This document shows, piece by piece, positions 21,990-34,482 of a stretch of DNA of 64,000 nt. Position 1 is the first letter of the stretch. Each line of letters starts with the position of its first letter. Both the position numbers and the translations under genes were made by a program. The notes under the pieces were generated by a model. The model saw only the letters and a program-made list of their open reading frames with translations. It had not been told where the DNA came from and did no database searches. The DNA is from Tetracentron sinense (lineage: Eukaryota > Streptophyta > Magnoliopsida > Trochodendrales > Trochodendraceae): NCBI GenBank assembly GCA_015143295.1, contig CM026571.1, forward strand, positions 7,087,501 to 7,151,500. Direction: 5' to 3'.

Positions 21990-22160
21990 GTACATTAGAG
22001 TAAGAAGGGCCGGGCTTGAACGGGTTGGGCGGGGCTTGCCCTGCCATGTTCTTAAAGGATTATGGGTTTGGATCCTGCCTGGCCCACGGGCAGGGTTTGG
22101 GCGGGCCGGGTACCCTTGGACCCGGGCTTTTTGGACATCCCTATGCCTGTCCCTCAAATC
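21990..22160. repeat. GGGCCGGGCTT-rich fragment, probably one end of a hAT-type element
   Basis: A GC-rich patch (gggccgggcttgaacggg ... gggctttttggacatccct) in AT-rich surroundings, of the kind found at the ends of plant hAT elements. I did not find the partner end or a duplication. Confidence 0.35.
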
Positions 22161-22447
22161 TCATTGCACGTACAAATTTGAAAGATCCAGATCCACTGTA
22201 CACCACATGAAGAGTGAAAAGATTGCACAAGAGCTTATCCCCACCTGGATAGCATATTCTCAAGTTCAAACACCCCTTGGCGTGGCTCATTAACGCATTA
22301 ACATGAAAAGCTCGGGGGCCTTTTCCCAAAACAAACACTGGACCGTATAAATGCACTCAAATGCCCCCGAGCCACAAGTTCCGCTTCAAGCTATTTACGT
22401 TATTGGCAAGAATCAAAGAACTGTCCTTAAGGCAGACATCACAAGTA

Positions 22448-22502
22448 TCGTGAAAGAGCAATAGTTTGCTCCACTGGCGAGGTGCAAACTATTGCTCCAC
22501 GC
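22448..22502. repeat. perfect 14-bp inverted repeat (hairpin)
   Basis: GAGCAATAGTTTGC (22456-22469) and GCAAACTATTGCTC (22484-22497) are perfect inverted repeats with a 14-base loop; CGTG/CACG extends the stem after a 3-base bulge. It may be a tiny MITE or a chance hairpin. Confidence 0.6.
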
Positions 22503-22649
22503 TCTCGCAAAGCCAACTCAACTTTCATGAACTCTAGTTATTTTTTTTAACTCGTCTGTGTGTGGTTTTTTTTTTTTTCATAAACCAAGGGTAGATGGCT
22601 GAACCCTAGGGGTGATTGAATCTTAACCCCAGTTTTTTTTTGTTAATGT

Positions 22650-23750
22650 CATAGTTGTTAAAGGTGTCGCCTCAGGCGGTCACCTAAGCGACCAGGCTCT
22701 CTGCTGAGTTCAGGCGACTAGGCGCTCTGTTAGGCTCAAGCAACTGGTCGTCTCAAGCAGTCATTATTAAAAATTTGATATATGTAATATTATTATTATT
22801 TAAGGATATAAAAATTTATTTTATTTGAATATAATAGTTTGATAAACAAAAAATATATGTTATTTTATATACTTTTTATGTCTTTTACAATATAATATGT
22901 TAGGATTTGTTTATCCAACAAAAAACGTTTGCAGATAGAAAAAAAAAAAATAGACGAACGGTGTCAAGTATGTTTTTTTAACATGTTCTCTTTCTCAATT
23001 GGTGGACCAATTGATCTATCTCCATTTATTTATAGGTGGACCATATAGTCTCCATATGTTCTTTTTTTTTCATGGTTGTTAAAGTACAACTAGCTCAGGT
23101 GGCCCAATAACTAAAAAAGAGCCTTTAAATGCCCCCAATTTCTTGTAGGACCTTGAAACTCTCGTAAACCCATATTTAAATGGGTCTTTTATAATTTTAA
23201 TAAGTGCAATCCCAATAGTTATATATTTTACTTATCATATATTATTTTTATTACTTATCTTGAGTATAATCGAAAAAAAAAAATGAGAATAAGAGGTACG
23301 ATATATCCCTCCCCTCCCCCTCTCTTTTCTCTCTCCTATTCAGCGTCACATTTGAATGTCAAGTATTTTTCTACTTTTTATCCAGTCTTATAACCTCCTT
23401 CATCTCCCCTTTCCTTCCTCTCTCTCGCTCTTTCCTATTGGGATGTCTATTTTTTATCCCTCATAATTCCTTTCTCCCTCATTTCAGTAGTCATTGTAAA
23501 CTTAATTTTTTTATTATATTTTTTTCAATACTTGAAATCTCCCTATATTATTCTTAGAACTATCTTTAAGGATGATTATATCAAAGTGCAACTTAACAAT
23601 GATGTAATTTATATGAATGTAGAGTTTCTTATCAAAGTAAATGCATCATATAAATCTCATATTTGAGGGAATTTCTACAGCAAAAAGTTCATCAGACGAC
23701 GCCTTGAGCGCCTCAGGCGTCTATGGGGGCCTGTCGCCTTGACAACTATG
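22650..23750. mobile_element. hAT-type non-autonomous element, 1,101 bp
   Basis: CATAGTTGTTAAAGGTGTCG at the left and CTGTCGCCTTGACAACTATG at the right are inverted repeats. Sub-terminal GCCTCAGGCG / CGCCTCAGGCG motifs occur at both ends. The flanks gttaatgt (22642-22649) and gttaatgc (23751-23758) form an 8-bp duplication with one mismatch. No coding region. Confidence 0.85.
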
Positions 23751-24018
23751 GTTAATGCTAATATTGTACAAATGGTGAAATCTTTTGAGGTAGTTTGGAT
23801 GGGAAATTATCAAACTTTCTTATTTTCATTTGATGATGATGTTCCAGTTATACTAATCTATTACTTTTCTGCATTTTGGGAGTTTTTCATATCACAAATT
23901 TGTGACCATGAACATACCTTCTACTCATTCCAGAGACTTGGGTTTGCAACCTGTTTTCATCTCACTAATCTACCAACCACAAATACCCCCTTGACCAAAG
24001 CAGATGGACATTAGCCCC

Positions 24019-26387
24019 TGTTGTAGCTACCACATACTGGATATATATATGTCTTTATTATATTTTATTGGCATTGACTAATATCCTAACTGATGTAGCC
24101 CAATGGAGGCTACATTAGGGGTTGCTGCCCTTCTGCTCTCTATAAACCTATTTAATAATGTACAACTTCTGATTTATGTTTAACTCTAACCAAATTTTTT
24201 TCCCTTATTTTTATAGTTCATTGTTTTTTTTTTTTGGTTGTCTTTTTTTGTTTTATATGTATAGTTACTATCTACCTTAATTACAAACAGTCCTTTTCTT
24301 CTTCTTTTTTTTCTTCAAAAATACTCTGCATCGCATGTGTCTCCGCTGGTTTAAGTAAAAGCACTTAAAAGGGAGAGGGTATAAATAGAAAGAGTTAAAC
24401 TTAATTAGCTCACTTTTTGCAAAACCTAATCTAGCTAAGAGAGCTTTTGGAGGAAGGAGATGAGACTTTAGGGTTTTGGAGTGTTTTGTCCAAGCTTGAA
24501 GAGCAATATCCAAGGCAAGGCTTGAGCTTCTCATTATAGAAGGATTGATACTTCGAGGCAACCTTCCTTGGGTTGGTTTCTCTTTCGGTAAACCCTAGAA
24601 TTCTAGGAAAAATGCAAGTAAATACTCCTTTGATCTTAAATTCACGATAGTATTGTATTTAATGATGCTTTAAAGTGTTATAAATGTTTAGAAATGATAT
24701 AGGTTGAAATCAGAATGATTTTGAGGTTTTTGGGTGAAAACTGGGTTTTATTCTGAAATCTGTCGATGACCATTTGAATGGTGAGTAGTGATGGCTATTG
24801 TTAACTTTTCTGTAATTTTAAATTGTCCCGAATTATAAACCGTTCGAACGATCGTGTGACCGTTCAAACGATGTTGGGATCGTTCGAACACAGGTCACTA
24901 CTGTTTGCAAAAAATTATGTTTTTCAAAATGTTCCGAACTATCAACCGTTCGAACGATTGACTAACCGTTCGAACGATCTTACCTGTTTTCTGAACCAGA
25001 ACTTAGAAATCAAAGCATGTTTTAAGATCCATTCAAGTATGTTGATGTTTTCCATATTTATCAATTGTGACACCTGATTAATGATAATTGAAAGCATACT
25101 ATTGCCATTTAATGTCTTGTTATATCCACCATGATGATTTATTGTTATGCATGTTTGTTTGAACTGTTTGGATTGATTTGTAACTTAAAAATATATGGTT
25201 AGATTTGTCTTACTATGGTGGTATAGGACGCCATAGTGAGGAATATATGACTTAATTACCTCAGATTAAAATGATTGAGACCTTAACCATATGTAGGGGT
25301 CTATGACTGGAGTGTATGTTTTCTACTTCAGGATTGGGTCCTTGAGACGGTTACGTACGACCATAAAATGGTGAAAAGGGGACAATAATGTACGACTACA
25401 AGATTTGGTGTTTGGGTACAGTTACTTACGCATCCAAATACTAATCGAGTACAATTATATACAAGCTCAAACCCCAGAGAAGGTGGATTGTGTAAGATCA
25501 CAAAGGATGAATATCTGGGTGTCGTTGCGTACAAGCCCATGTTTTCTACCTGATTGTCATTAGAGTGTGTTGGGCAAGCCCTAAGGATAAATGACTTGGA
25601 CCAAGCAATTCATAAAGAAGAAATCATGATATTACTTATTTTGTTTTTAATTGCATATTGAGTAAATGTGATTATAACTTGCTGATTTATGTGTTGAACG
25701 TGTTTATCTTGTTGGGCTTATTGTTCACTTTTACTATGTTGACATTTTCAGGAGATATATACCTGAAGGACTTGGAGATTCTCTAGAAGCTTGAGTGAGC
25801 TAGAATAACAATTTCCCTTTTGTCATTTACTGAGTTAGAGTAATTGTGGTGAGAACATTTTGAAAGAATTTAGAGACACTTCTTTTATTTGTTAAACTTT
25901 TAGAAATGCTTATTATGTACAACTGTAATGAGATTTTTATATGTTGAATTTCATTTATTTTGGGATATGTTCTAGGTTCACACCTTTGAATCCATACAAA
26001 TATAAGGTGTATTGTGTATATGATTTTGGAAGTGTGACAATAAGTCCTGATCCCTTCCCACCTAACAGTCCTCGGCTTCGATGGGGAACACCACCTATGG
26101 AGTGCATGTTGATAAAAAAACTGGTTTATTAAGAATGCTTGGATGAATACATAGAGACGCAAGTGGGGTTTATATAGATATTATTTATGTTTTCATTTAT
26201 TCTGTAATTGTAATTAAGTTTGTTACTTTGTCTTTGGTCACTTCTCAATGACTTTATATTTGTTAAATTTAATTCCTATAACTCATTGAATTTTTTTAAA
26301 TTGAATTTGATTTTTTATTTTAAAAAAGAAAAAATTATATGTATCGTCCAAAACCGACACGTGTAGGTTTCTGTTGCGAGCTATACA
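24019..26387 (+). mobile_element. probable LTR (solo or remnant), borders tentative
   Basis: A TATAAATAG box at 24380 precedes a leader-like stretch, and a long non-coding sequence follows, as in large gypsy-type plant LTRs. The proposed ends TGTTGTAGC (24019) and GCTATACA (26387) would give TGT...ACA with flanks gcccc and tcccc (one mismatch), which is weak support. Between 24838 and 24985 there are five copies of an ACCGTTCGAACGAT-like word. No ORF of a retroelement is present. Confidence 0.35.
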
Positions 26388-26399
26388 TCCCCCAAAATC

Positions 26400-28470
26400 A
26401 TATTTTTATTCCTTGAATCTAAGCAGTCAATCCACCAGAGCTGCGAATACCAACCCTTCCATATGAAAATTTCTAAAAAGCCACCCATCCACTGTTATAC
26501 TGTACCCATGTCCAAACAATTGTCCATTCTCCGTTCTTTTTGTGGAACTTTTAAAGTCTAGAACTTCCATTGTTTCATGCCTGATTTTACTTAAATGTCT
26601 AGAACTATATTATTCCATGGAGTGCAAAAGTTCTACAAGTATGGACCTTTTAAGTTCCACCAAAATATTTGGATTTTTTAAGTTGCATGGATGTGAAACT
26701 TCTAATTAATTTGAACTCCATAAATCTGAGATACCATTGTGTAAAAAGGTTAGAAACTCTCTCATCCCAGACTCTTGCCTCTTGTTCCAAAATATTAATG
26801 TTCCGGACTTTAAATGTTTCACCAAAAGAAAGGAGCCATAAGGAAGCTTGAAATTAACGAAACAGAATGGGAACTGTCGTCATAGAGTTAGTAACAAAAC
26901 AAATGCACAAGACCAACCAACCAAAAAAAAATGCATCAAGTAGTCTTGGTGGAGTGAATCAGCTCAGGTGAAGATACCAAGTCTTTCTTCTTCTTCTTTT
27001 TTCCTGGTTCAAGCTGGAAAAGAAAATCCAAGAGATTTTCAGGCTATATAAAAAGAAAAAAAAAACTGCAGTCAATTATAAACTTGCAACTAAAATATTT
27101 TCATTCAGTCGAGAAAAATGCTTGCATTCATGCAGTGACTTTAAGATTTTTCCATACCATTACCTAATCAAATGAGGAATTCTGATGTAGTGAATTAGAG
27201 ATGATATCACCCTAAGGTATTGCTGAAGCATCCCAAAACTCTTCTTGAAAATGGATACTGGTTTCCCAAACAATTCTTAGAAGCTGCAGGAAATGAAAGA
27301 TTCAACCAAATCTTGGACACCTCTAATATACAGAAAAGGCATACATAAAAATAAGTAATCCCAAAAGATATTAAATTTCAGTATGCACCATTAAAGGATC
27401 ACGCCTTTTCTAGTGGATTGGGACAACAAATATAGGCTTACTTAACGTGTAATATCGCAAATTGTTTGTGGCGATAAATTTATCTTGGAGAAGGGATTAA
27501 TTGCCAAGATAAAGCATTCAAAGCTTTTAGACAAATCTAGCAACTATAGACTTACTTTTAAGATCCTAAGCTTACCACTGAACAAACACAAAGAAAATAA
27601 TTTAAAAGACTTAAGACTTTTCTGTTCCATAGGAATACTGAATCTAATGTTTCTACATGACCAGAGGATTCTACCACATCCAGATCATTTCATTATTCCT
27701 GACAAAATTGATACACTTGCATGCATGGATAAAATCGTAGAATGTTCATTAAGAGACTTGAGTATGGGCTCGCAAAGTCCAGCTAGTCCTTTCCACCAAC
27801 TAAACTATTAGTTCATTAGATGATCCAAATATCAATCATCAAACAATAATCCCCCGTAATCTGCTAAAAGGTAGTTTCAGCAAGCCAGCCAGCAAGTCTA
27901 CTTTCTCTTTTGACCTAGAACTTAGATACAAAACCAATATTTACTCAATATAACATATACTGGGGAAAAGACATCCAAGAACAGAAAATTAACATATAAA
28001 AAAACGACTAACATAATGAGGAATTAATTACTATTAGGTATATCCATAAACAAGAAATGCAAATCTTCACAATGAAGTGACAAGGATGCAATGATGTTCT
28101 TAATTAGATGCACTTTAGGGTTATATACATCTGTGAAAGGAAGAAGGAAAATAAATTTTAAAATGTCAGAAAGGAAATAACAAACTCTCAATAGATTAAC
28201 ATCTTCCACTTCTATCACCTTAATGCATCAAAAATATGCTATTTGAAATATGGCGACAATAAATTATGGTACACATCAAAAGCAATGCTTTTGAGTAATT
28301 ACAGTACAACATAGACTCCCAGACCTTGTAATGGGGATACAAACTTGGTCAGTATGTCCTTTACCTAAAGCTGGATATGTGGTTCTATTGTTGGCAACAA
28401 ATTCGTCAATCATTGACCCCCTTCAAGATAACAGGCAGAGTGGAAATCCAGCAAAGGCGAATGAACTTGA
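26400..28470. other. intergenic / 3' flank; one possible minus-strand terminal exon at about 26917-27015
   Basis: On the minus strand an acceptor (ttttccag at about 27023-27016) is followed by an open stretch LEPGKKKKKKDLVSSPELIH and a stop at about 26939. It could be an alternative last exon of the 28.5-31.2 kb gene, but there is no proof. The rest shows no gene or named repeat. Confidence 0.3.
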
Positions 28471-31236
28471 TCAGCTCGTCCTTTTCCTTTTAAAAGCTGG
28501 ATGTGTGCTTCCATCATATGCATCTAGTTTGTCAATCATAGAAATACACTCATTCATCCTCTTCACAATGATAGGCATAGTAGAGACATTACTAGAAATC
28601 TTGAGTTTAGGCAATCGTATGTTCTCGGCAGTCTCAGGATCCTCTTCAACTAATGACCCTTTATGCGATTCAACACGTTCTCCCGCATCTGTACAAGTTA
28701 AGAATAACAAACTCAGAACAGTAAATAAGTGACAAATGAATGGTTGAAAGCAGGGTTGTCAAAAACACCTAGAGTTTATCTGTATAATTTAATATCACGA
28801 CACCACCAAGAGATTGTATTCAGCAAAGAAAAAATATGTGACAAAGAAACTAAACATGACAATCTCGCCCAAAAGAACTACAGTTCAAAGTATCAGTTGC
28901 TGTGGGTTTATCGGTAAGTCAAAACTAATATGCGCATAATGGATATGTTTGGATACGTATGAATATGCCAGGGATTTTTTTAAGATACCTAAGATTCACA
29001 TAAATACTTTAGGGGGTTCACTATGGCTACTATGTTATGAACGAAAGCACTAAAGCAAAGCTACTCCGAAGCCCAATCCCTCTTCATGTGTCTAGAAGGG
29101 GCGGGCTTGCATAAAATATTTTTTAATGCATGGATAAGGTTTGTAATAGGGACAGATGTCAAAAGTCTATTCTATCTTACTATCTCAACTAGATATTTCT
29201 CACGCCGTAGGTGTTGCAAGCTGATTGAAGAAGCACATATAGAAGCCTCACATAAATGCAGTCCGACGAATAAAAAGGATGGAATTTGAGAGGTAGTTCG
29301 TTTCTACAATAAGACCGGCCACAAACATGGTGTTTCATGAGAGGACAAACACGTGGAGGTTCATGTATATTGGTGAGAAGCCGTTATGCGGTGAGACTTT
29401 GCTAGTCAACATAATTGAACTAGTTATGTAAATATTTACTAAAAGGCTCAACAACTACTCAAAGTTCACAAAGTTTATAGGAGAATTTGACGTCATGAGC
29501 ATTGTTACAATTTTCACAAGAAATACCCAATTTCTCCTATGAAAAACCAATAAAAACAATTGAAGTTTAAAATTCTGATTTATCACGAGACGATATTTTA
29601 AAAATCTTGTGAGTGAGAAATGCAATTTTTTTCTTTTTATCACGCAAATATTGCAAGATTTACAAAATATCGTGATTTAAACTTGTTTTTCTTTTCTTTT
29701 CTTTTTCTCTTTTAAAATATAGAGATTTTTTTCAATCAGTTTAAATATTTTGAGAAAGAGTTGAATTATCACGATATTATGGTATATGGTGAATGTTTTG
29801 AAGTTGGGTTGATGAATTTACAAATTGGTAATATTATTACTATTTTTTTTAATTTTAATTATTTTATAATCATTGCTGAGATTTAGCCAACAAAATACCC
29901 GAAAAGAAACTCCATATTTGAAAATCTCCCGAATAAAATCCATTCGATAAAAACACGAAAATGAGATTTGTAACACTGGTCATGAGCAAAGAGTAAGAGC
30001 AGAGTGGGAGTTCTGAGGGTCAAAAATGGGTATGCATGACAAATAGAATTTTCAGATTTAAATATCCGCCATGAATTTCATTTTAGGATATTACTTAAGG
30101 TAGTTGTGAAGGCTTTGTTTTCAATGGTAATTTTCTAAGACTATTTGGTTTTATGTAGAGGTGTTGTTGCTTGCTTTCCACTTATGGCGAAATTTCACAC
30201 CCATAATTCAAACCTACAAATCCATGATCTTAGTAATAAATACATCAGGTTCATATAGCACTACGTCTCATATATACCCCCCAAAAAAAATCTAAAAACC
30301 TTTTTGTCATATGGTTTCAGGCATCCACGTCGCTACCTTATAAGCACTGTTGCTCATAGGAGTGTCATTGTGCCAATATATAGACTTTAGTGGATCACTC
30401 AAATATATCTCTCCTGTATTATTGAAATCGTATAAAATCAAGTAAAGTCTCCTCTCTTTTCTCTCACAGTTTAGTAGGAAATGGTTGAGCAATGCAGAAA
30501 CTCTGCTAGATTCACTACATAGATAAACCTCAACCCAAGAAGTACTAACTTCATCTTGTAATCAACTTCATTTTGAAAACAACTGCTTGGATTATACTCT
30601 TGAAAATCAGTCGCCCCGCCTAAACTGAAGTTAGCCCTTTAAGTCACACAAAGGGGTGCTCCATTTGGTCTTAATGTGCCCAAATTCTGTACCAGACAAC
30701 AACTCGATCTAACCCGTTACGCATACCCTTTACTGATCAAAGTTTTAGTTTTCTCTTTTAGGGGAGGTTAAGCTGGACTTGAACTTGTAAGTTCATGGTT
30801 GCAAAGCAGCATGGAAATCAGTTGGGCTTAGGGCTTGAGCCCGGAGATCAACAAAATACCAAATTCAAATCTCATGGTCATTATTTGCAATTATTTGAGA
30901 ATAGGTATAAATAGGCTGCCCTAAAAATCTCATGACGTCAAAAGTGTCTAACTTAGAACTTTATAGTAGGAAAAAAAAAACTAAGAATAGGCTAAAGATC
31001 CGAAACCCTAGAAATGTACCTGGGTTACGATCTCCGAAGATTCCAGGCTCGGCAATGGCTTCGTAATGAGGAACAACAGGTCTAGAAGAAGTAAGAACCA
31101 AAGCAAAGGTTTTCTTGAACTGGTCTGGGAGGGTTGTTCGGTAATGGAGGATTGTTTGAGCCATCTACTTCACTTCCAGTTCCAGTTTCTCGATTTCTTC
31201 GTTGATGCCGTGACATTCGGAGCTCTCGTCCACCAT
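28471..31236 (-). CDS. small two-exon gene of unknown function (exons 31236-31020 and 28688-28471)
   Basis: Exon 1 from the ATG at 31164 reads MAQTILHYRTTLPDQFKKTF ... EPGIFGDRNP, ends at a GTACAT donor in phase 1 (31020|31019), and joins exon 2 at an AG acceptor (28690-28689) to give DAGERVESHKGSLVEEDPET ... VSTMPIIVKRMNECISMIDK ... HPAFKRKRTS and a stop at 28471. The phase match and coherent, charged, helix-prone sequence argue for a real gene of about 120 residues. The intron is 2.3 kb. An earlier in-frame ATG at 31236 starts MVDESSECHGINEEIEKLEL, a coiled-coil-like lead, but TAG (31167-31165) lies immediately before the second ATG. So either the gene starts at 31164 with an upstream ORF or it has a nonsense mutation. 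Function unknown; a basic KRKR tail could be a nuclear signal (inference). Confidence 0.6.
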
Positions 31237-31359
31237 GTTTTATTACGCAACAGTCAGCACCAGTCATCAGCACGCCTTCTGGTTGAAACTTTGAAATGAC
31301 TACATAGTCTACATTATATTATAAAAAACTAGCGAGGATGCCAGGGTCCTCTGCTTAGT

Positions 31360-31590
31360 TGACCACAGTGTCCCTTTAAACATATCTTTAACCATGGTTA
31401 AACTTAATTAAATTAAAATTAATAATTTTATTCTTTTGTTTTTTTATAAATGATGGTTAGACTGATTGATCTAGAGGGTGAGTAAATCCTAACCGTAGTT
31501 GATGAGTGGTAAAAAGAGGAGTGGACTTAATGAGATACCGGGTCAGCTTCTAAGCTGACCCTGGGTCCGTTTTCCATTTCCCAAAAAAAT
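31360..31590. repeat. TTAAC-family element fragment
   Basis: Contains tgtccctttaaacatatctt, ttaaccatggttaaac and the reverse words gtgagtaaatcctaacc, the two opposed ends of the dispersed family described at 8635, plus a gggtcagcttctaagctgaccc palindrome at about 31540. Non-coding. Confidence 0.5.
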
Positions 31591-31625
31591 AAATTTCACA
31601 AGTCATTTCAACTGCTAATTTTTTT

Positions 31626-32245
31626 AGGGTACTGCTACGGGTACACCAACTTTTGCTAATATACGCCGATTATTTGTTCTGTTTTCTTCGGTGACCATTC
31701 TTTTCTTCAGTCTCCAACACCTTCTCTCAAAGAAGGAAGATTCATGAGTTATTCAAGAGTTCAACACCAGAAATGGAAAATCCATAAGAAAATAAGGAAA
31801 GACGAGAAAAAAAAAATTAAGAAATCATGACATTAAAAAATTGTAAAAGAAAATTGCAACAGTATCAAAATAAATCATTTAAGCACGCTTTCGGGGATTG
31901 GATGCTCAAAGATAACTGCAAAGTGGCGATCAAAACGCTTGAAATCCAAAACCAAAACGAAAAGAAAATAATAATAAAATAGAGATATTAGAAAAGTAGG
32001 GGTAAGAGATCTTACGGTTCCTCTAAATACTGACGTGAGCATTATATAGTCACCCCAAGTTTTTAAACACCATCATAAGATGATGGTGCTAGAATCTTTG
32101 GCTGAAGACAAGAAAGATGTTGGCAGGAATCTTTGGCCCGAGACAGCAAAAAGAAGAAGATGTTGTTTAAAAAATTGGTGTATATTAATAATTTTTACTA
32201 TTGGTGTATAATCAGAAAATAATGGTGTGCGTGTAATAGCACCCT
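31626..32245. mobile_element. TIR element of 620 bp, possibly Mutator-like
   Basis: AGGGTACTGCTACGGGTACA at the left and its diverged mirror TGTGCGTGTAATAGCACCCT at the right bound the element; T-runs flank both sides, so the duplication is unreadable. It contains a 45-bp near-duplicate (gaatctttggcy ... gacagcaaaaagaagaag) at about 32091-32165. No transposase. Confidence 0.55.
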
Positions 32246-32274
32246 TTTTTTAACCCCCGCGATTAAATTCTATT

Positions 32275-32436
32275 TTTCTAAAAACGAAGGTAGATGGGTG
32301 AACCTTAGGAGTGAGTGAATCTTAACCACAGTTAAAGAGAGTTAAAGTGGGCATGTGGCGAGAAAGGGGACTCGAGACGCCCCTCCTTGCATCACCGACC
32401 GATGAGGTTATTATTTTCCATTTTTATCCGCGCACC
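32275..32436. repeat. TTAAC-family end in reverse orientation
   Basis: The words gatgggtgaaccttaggagt and gagtgaatcttaaccaca, then gttaaagtgggcatgtggcg, mark a reverse-oriented member of the dispersed family. It abuts the R-repeat copy 2 and hAT insertion. Confidence 0.5.
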
Positions 32437-33221
32437 TAGGGGTAGAGCCAAGATTTTTCTAGTAGTAGGGGCACTCATAGTTGATTGAAAATAATAGTAA
32501 TTGTTAATAGATTTGTAGAGATAGGGTAGGCGGATACACAATATTATGGGTGTAGGGGTCGGGATGGGGGTTCGGGGGCGTAATCCCAGTTTTTTTTTCA
32601 ACTAAGTTCCCGGACCGTTTCGTCCACATTTTGTACATAAGATTCTTATGAGTATTGTTTCTTCTTATTTAGGGAGCAGCTATGTCATTGCTATGACCAA
32701 TTAAATTATTAATTATATGAGATAGTATGAAAGATATATTTTGTTTTCAAAAGTTTAGGAGAAAGTTGGTCTCTTGTCCCTCAATATGTCATACTAAATA
32801 ATAGAGTATAATTTTTTAGGGGACAGCTGCGGCTCTGTTCTATTATTATGCCTAATTAAATACTTAAACAATTTAGTATAAAAAGTATGAGTCTAGTTCT
32901 GTCAAATTGGGATTGAATTCGGACAGTTTAATCATACTTACATAACTCCCTTTAACTTTGATTAAAAAGTTTAAAACCTTAGGGTTAAATATTTTTCCTA
33001 AAAACAATGGTTAGATTGTTGAACCCTAAGGGTTAGTGAATCTTAACCATAGTTAATGGGGTTAAAGAGACACATGTTGACCTATGGGTTGAGTTCAATC
33101 ACAATTGAATATGGTCAACTGCTGAATTTTCATGCTATACCTTATAAAAAAACAAAAACAGTTTTTAAAAAGTTGAGTGGGGGCACGTGCCCCCATAGGC
33201 CCCCACCTGGCTCCGCCCCTG
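32437..33221. mobile_element. hAT-type element, 785 bp, inserted in R-repeat copy 2
   Basis: TAGGGGTAGAGCCAAG at the left and CTGGCTCCGCCCCTG at the right are inverted repeats of a common plant hAT MITE type; sub-terminal GGGGCAC words occur at both ends. The flanks cgcgcacc (32429-32436) and tgcgcacc (33222-33229) are an 8-bp duplication with one mismatch. Sister sequences at 9443 (tatgtgcaccacattcataa) and 59406 run straight through the insertion point, confirming the borders. A TTAAC-family unit lies inside (about 32930-33110). Confidence 0.85.
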
Positions 33222-34482
33222 TGCGCACCCCACTCATAATTCTTTTATCTTACAACTGACTTCTTCATCCATCATCACCTCTTCACAATCTCAACATCAT
33301 TACTTCTCCATTAATCAAACATTTTCTCACGTAATCAATTTTTAGTTTGACATATTTTTTATTTAAAATTTATTTGTTATATTAAAAATTAATTAAATGA
33401 TTTCTCATATGCTTTGATTATCTTTGTTTGATCGATATTTATTGAAAATTTAAGAGTAGTGCTTAGCGGACCCATGGGTTCATTTCATATCTTACCCTGT
33501 GTTTTCATGTCTCTTTTAACACCTCTTTAACCCTAGTTAAACTTAACTAAATTAAAATTAAGATTTTGGTTTTTTTTTTAAACCATGGTTGGATTGTTAA
33601 CCTTAGTTGTGAGTGAATCTTAACCACACTATGTGAGTATTTAAAATTGGGGCGTGGGCCAATGAGGACGGGCCATTCCGTTATAAAATGGGAACCACAG
33701 GTAGGATAACTATGTTCCAAAATTTAATTATATGTTCAACAATTTTTTATTATTTAAGGTTTTCTTCATTATGCTAAGTTAGCAAAGTGGATAAAAAAAA
33801 GAAAAAAATTGGATTAATGATATTGAAATTTCTATATACCACCTTAATGTGCTTGCATTGTACATCAATGACTCACTTCTTAAAATAGTATATTACCAAT
33901 AAATATTATATGAGAAAAATCCAAATAGATAGTATGGTTGCATTATTTATTCTTGGGTTAAGTGACTTTAAAAATAAAGTAGAGCTAGTCTTACCTGCTA
34001 TTCTTATAGTTAATAAACTAGAGGACACTCTATGTATGCACGAAAATATCAAAAGAAAACAAATGAATAAAACAATATCATTAGGACGTAACCAAAAAAA
34101 ATTAAAATCACAATAATAAAATTGTTTTTCATTGAAAAAAGGTTAGGGTGCTTCGAAGTATTATATGCAATTTAGACCAATAAGATAAGTCAATTCCTAC
34201 ATGAAATACTACACAAGTAATAGTGTAGTACATATAATACCTTTTTTTTTGGTCACTATAGTACATATAATACTTTTTGTTTTTTTGGTCAAGGTAACAA
34301 TACCACAAGGCAAAGCTACAAAAACACACACCACTCACGCGCGCGCGCTCGCACACAACCACATGCAACCACTAAGCCCATGAAGAATACTTCGATCGTG
34401 GCAAACAAAGTTTCAATGTTAGCTATCAAGACCGGGCTTATGTTTTTGTAATTGGCAGCCCCTACATCCTTAAGAGATCGAA
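33222..34482. repeat. R repeat, copy 2 (remainder), with a TTAAC element at 33465-33700
   Basis: The sequence from attcttttatcttacaactg to ctattcttatagttaataaa parallels 9460-9960 and 59430-59920 at perhaps 75-80% identity by eye. Relative to those copies, about 33465-33730 is an additional block whose ends show TTAAC-family words in opposite orientation. No ORF. Confidence 0.6.

Noticed and set aside
24277-24561. 94-codon minus-strand ORF
   Set aside because: Antisense to the leader-like part of a probable LTR and ends in a poly-Lys run from a homopolymer.
28331-28732. 133-codon plus-strand ORF
   Set aside because: Shadow of the minus-strand exon 28688-28471, which has proper splice phase with exon 1.
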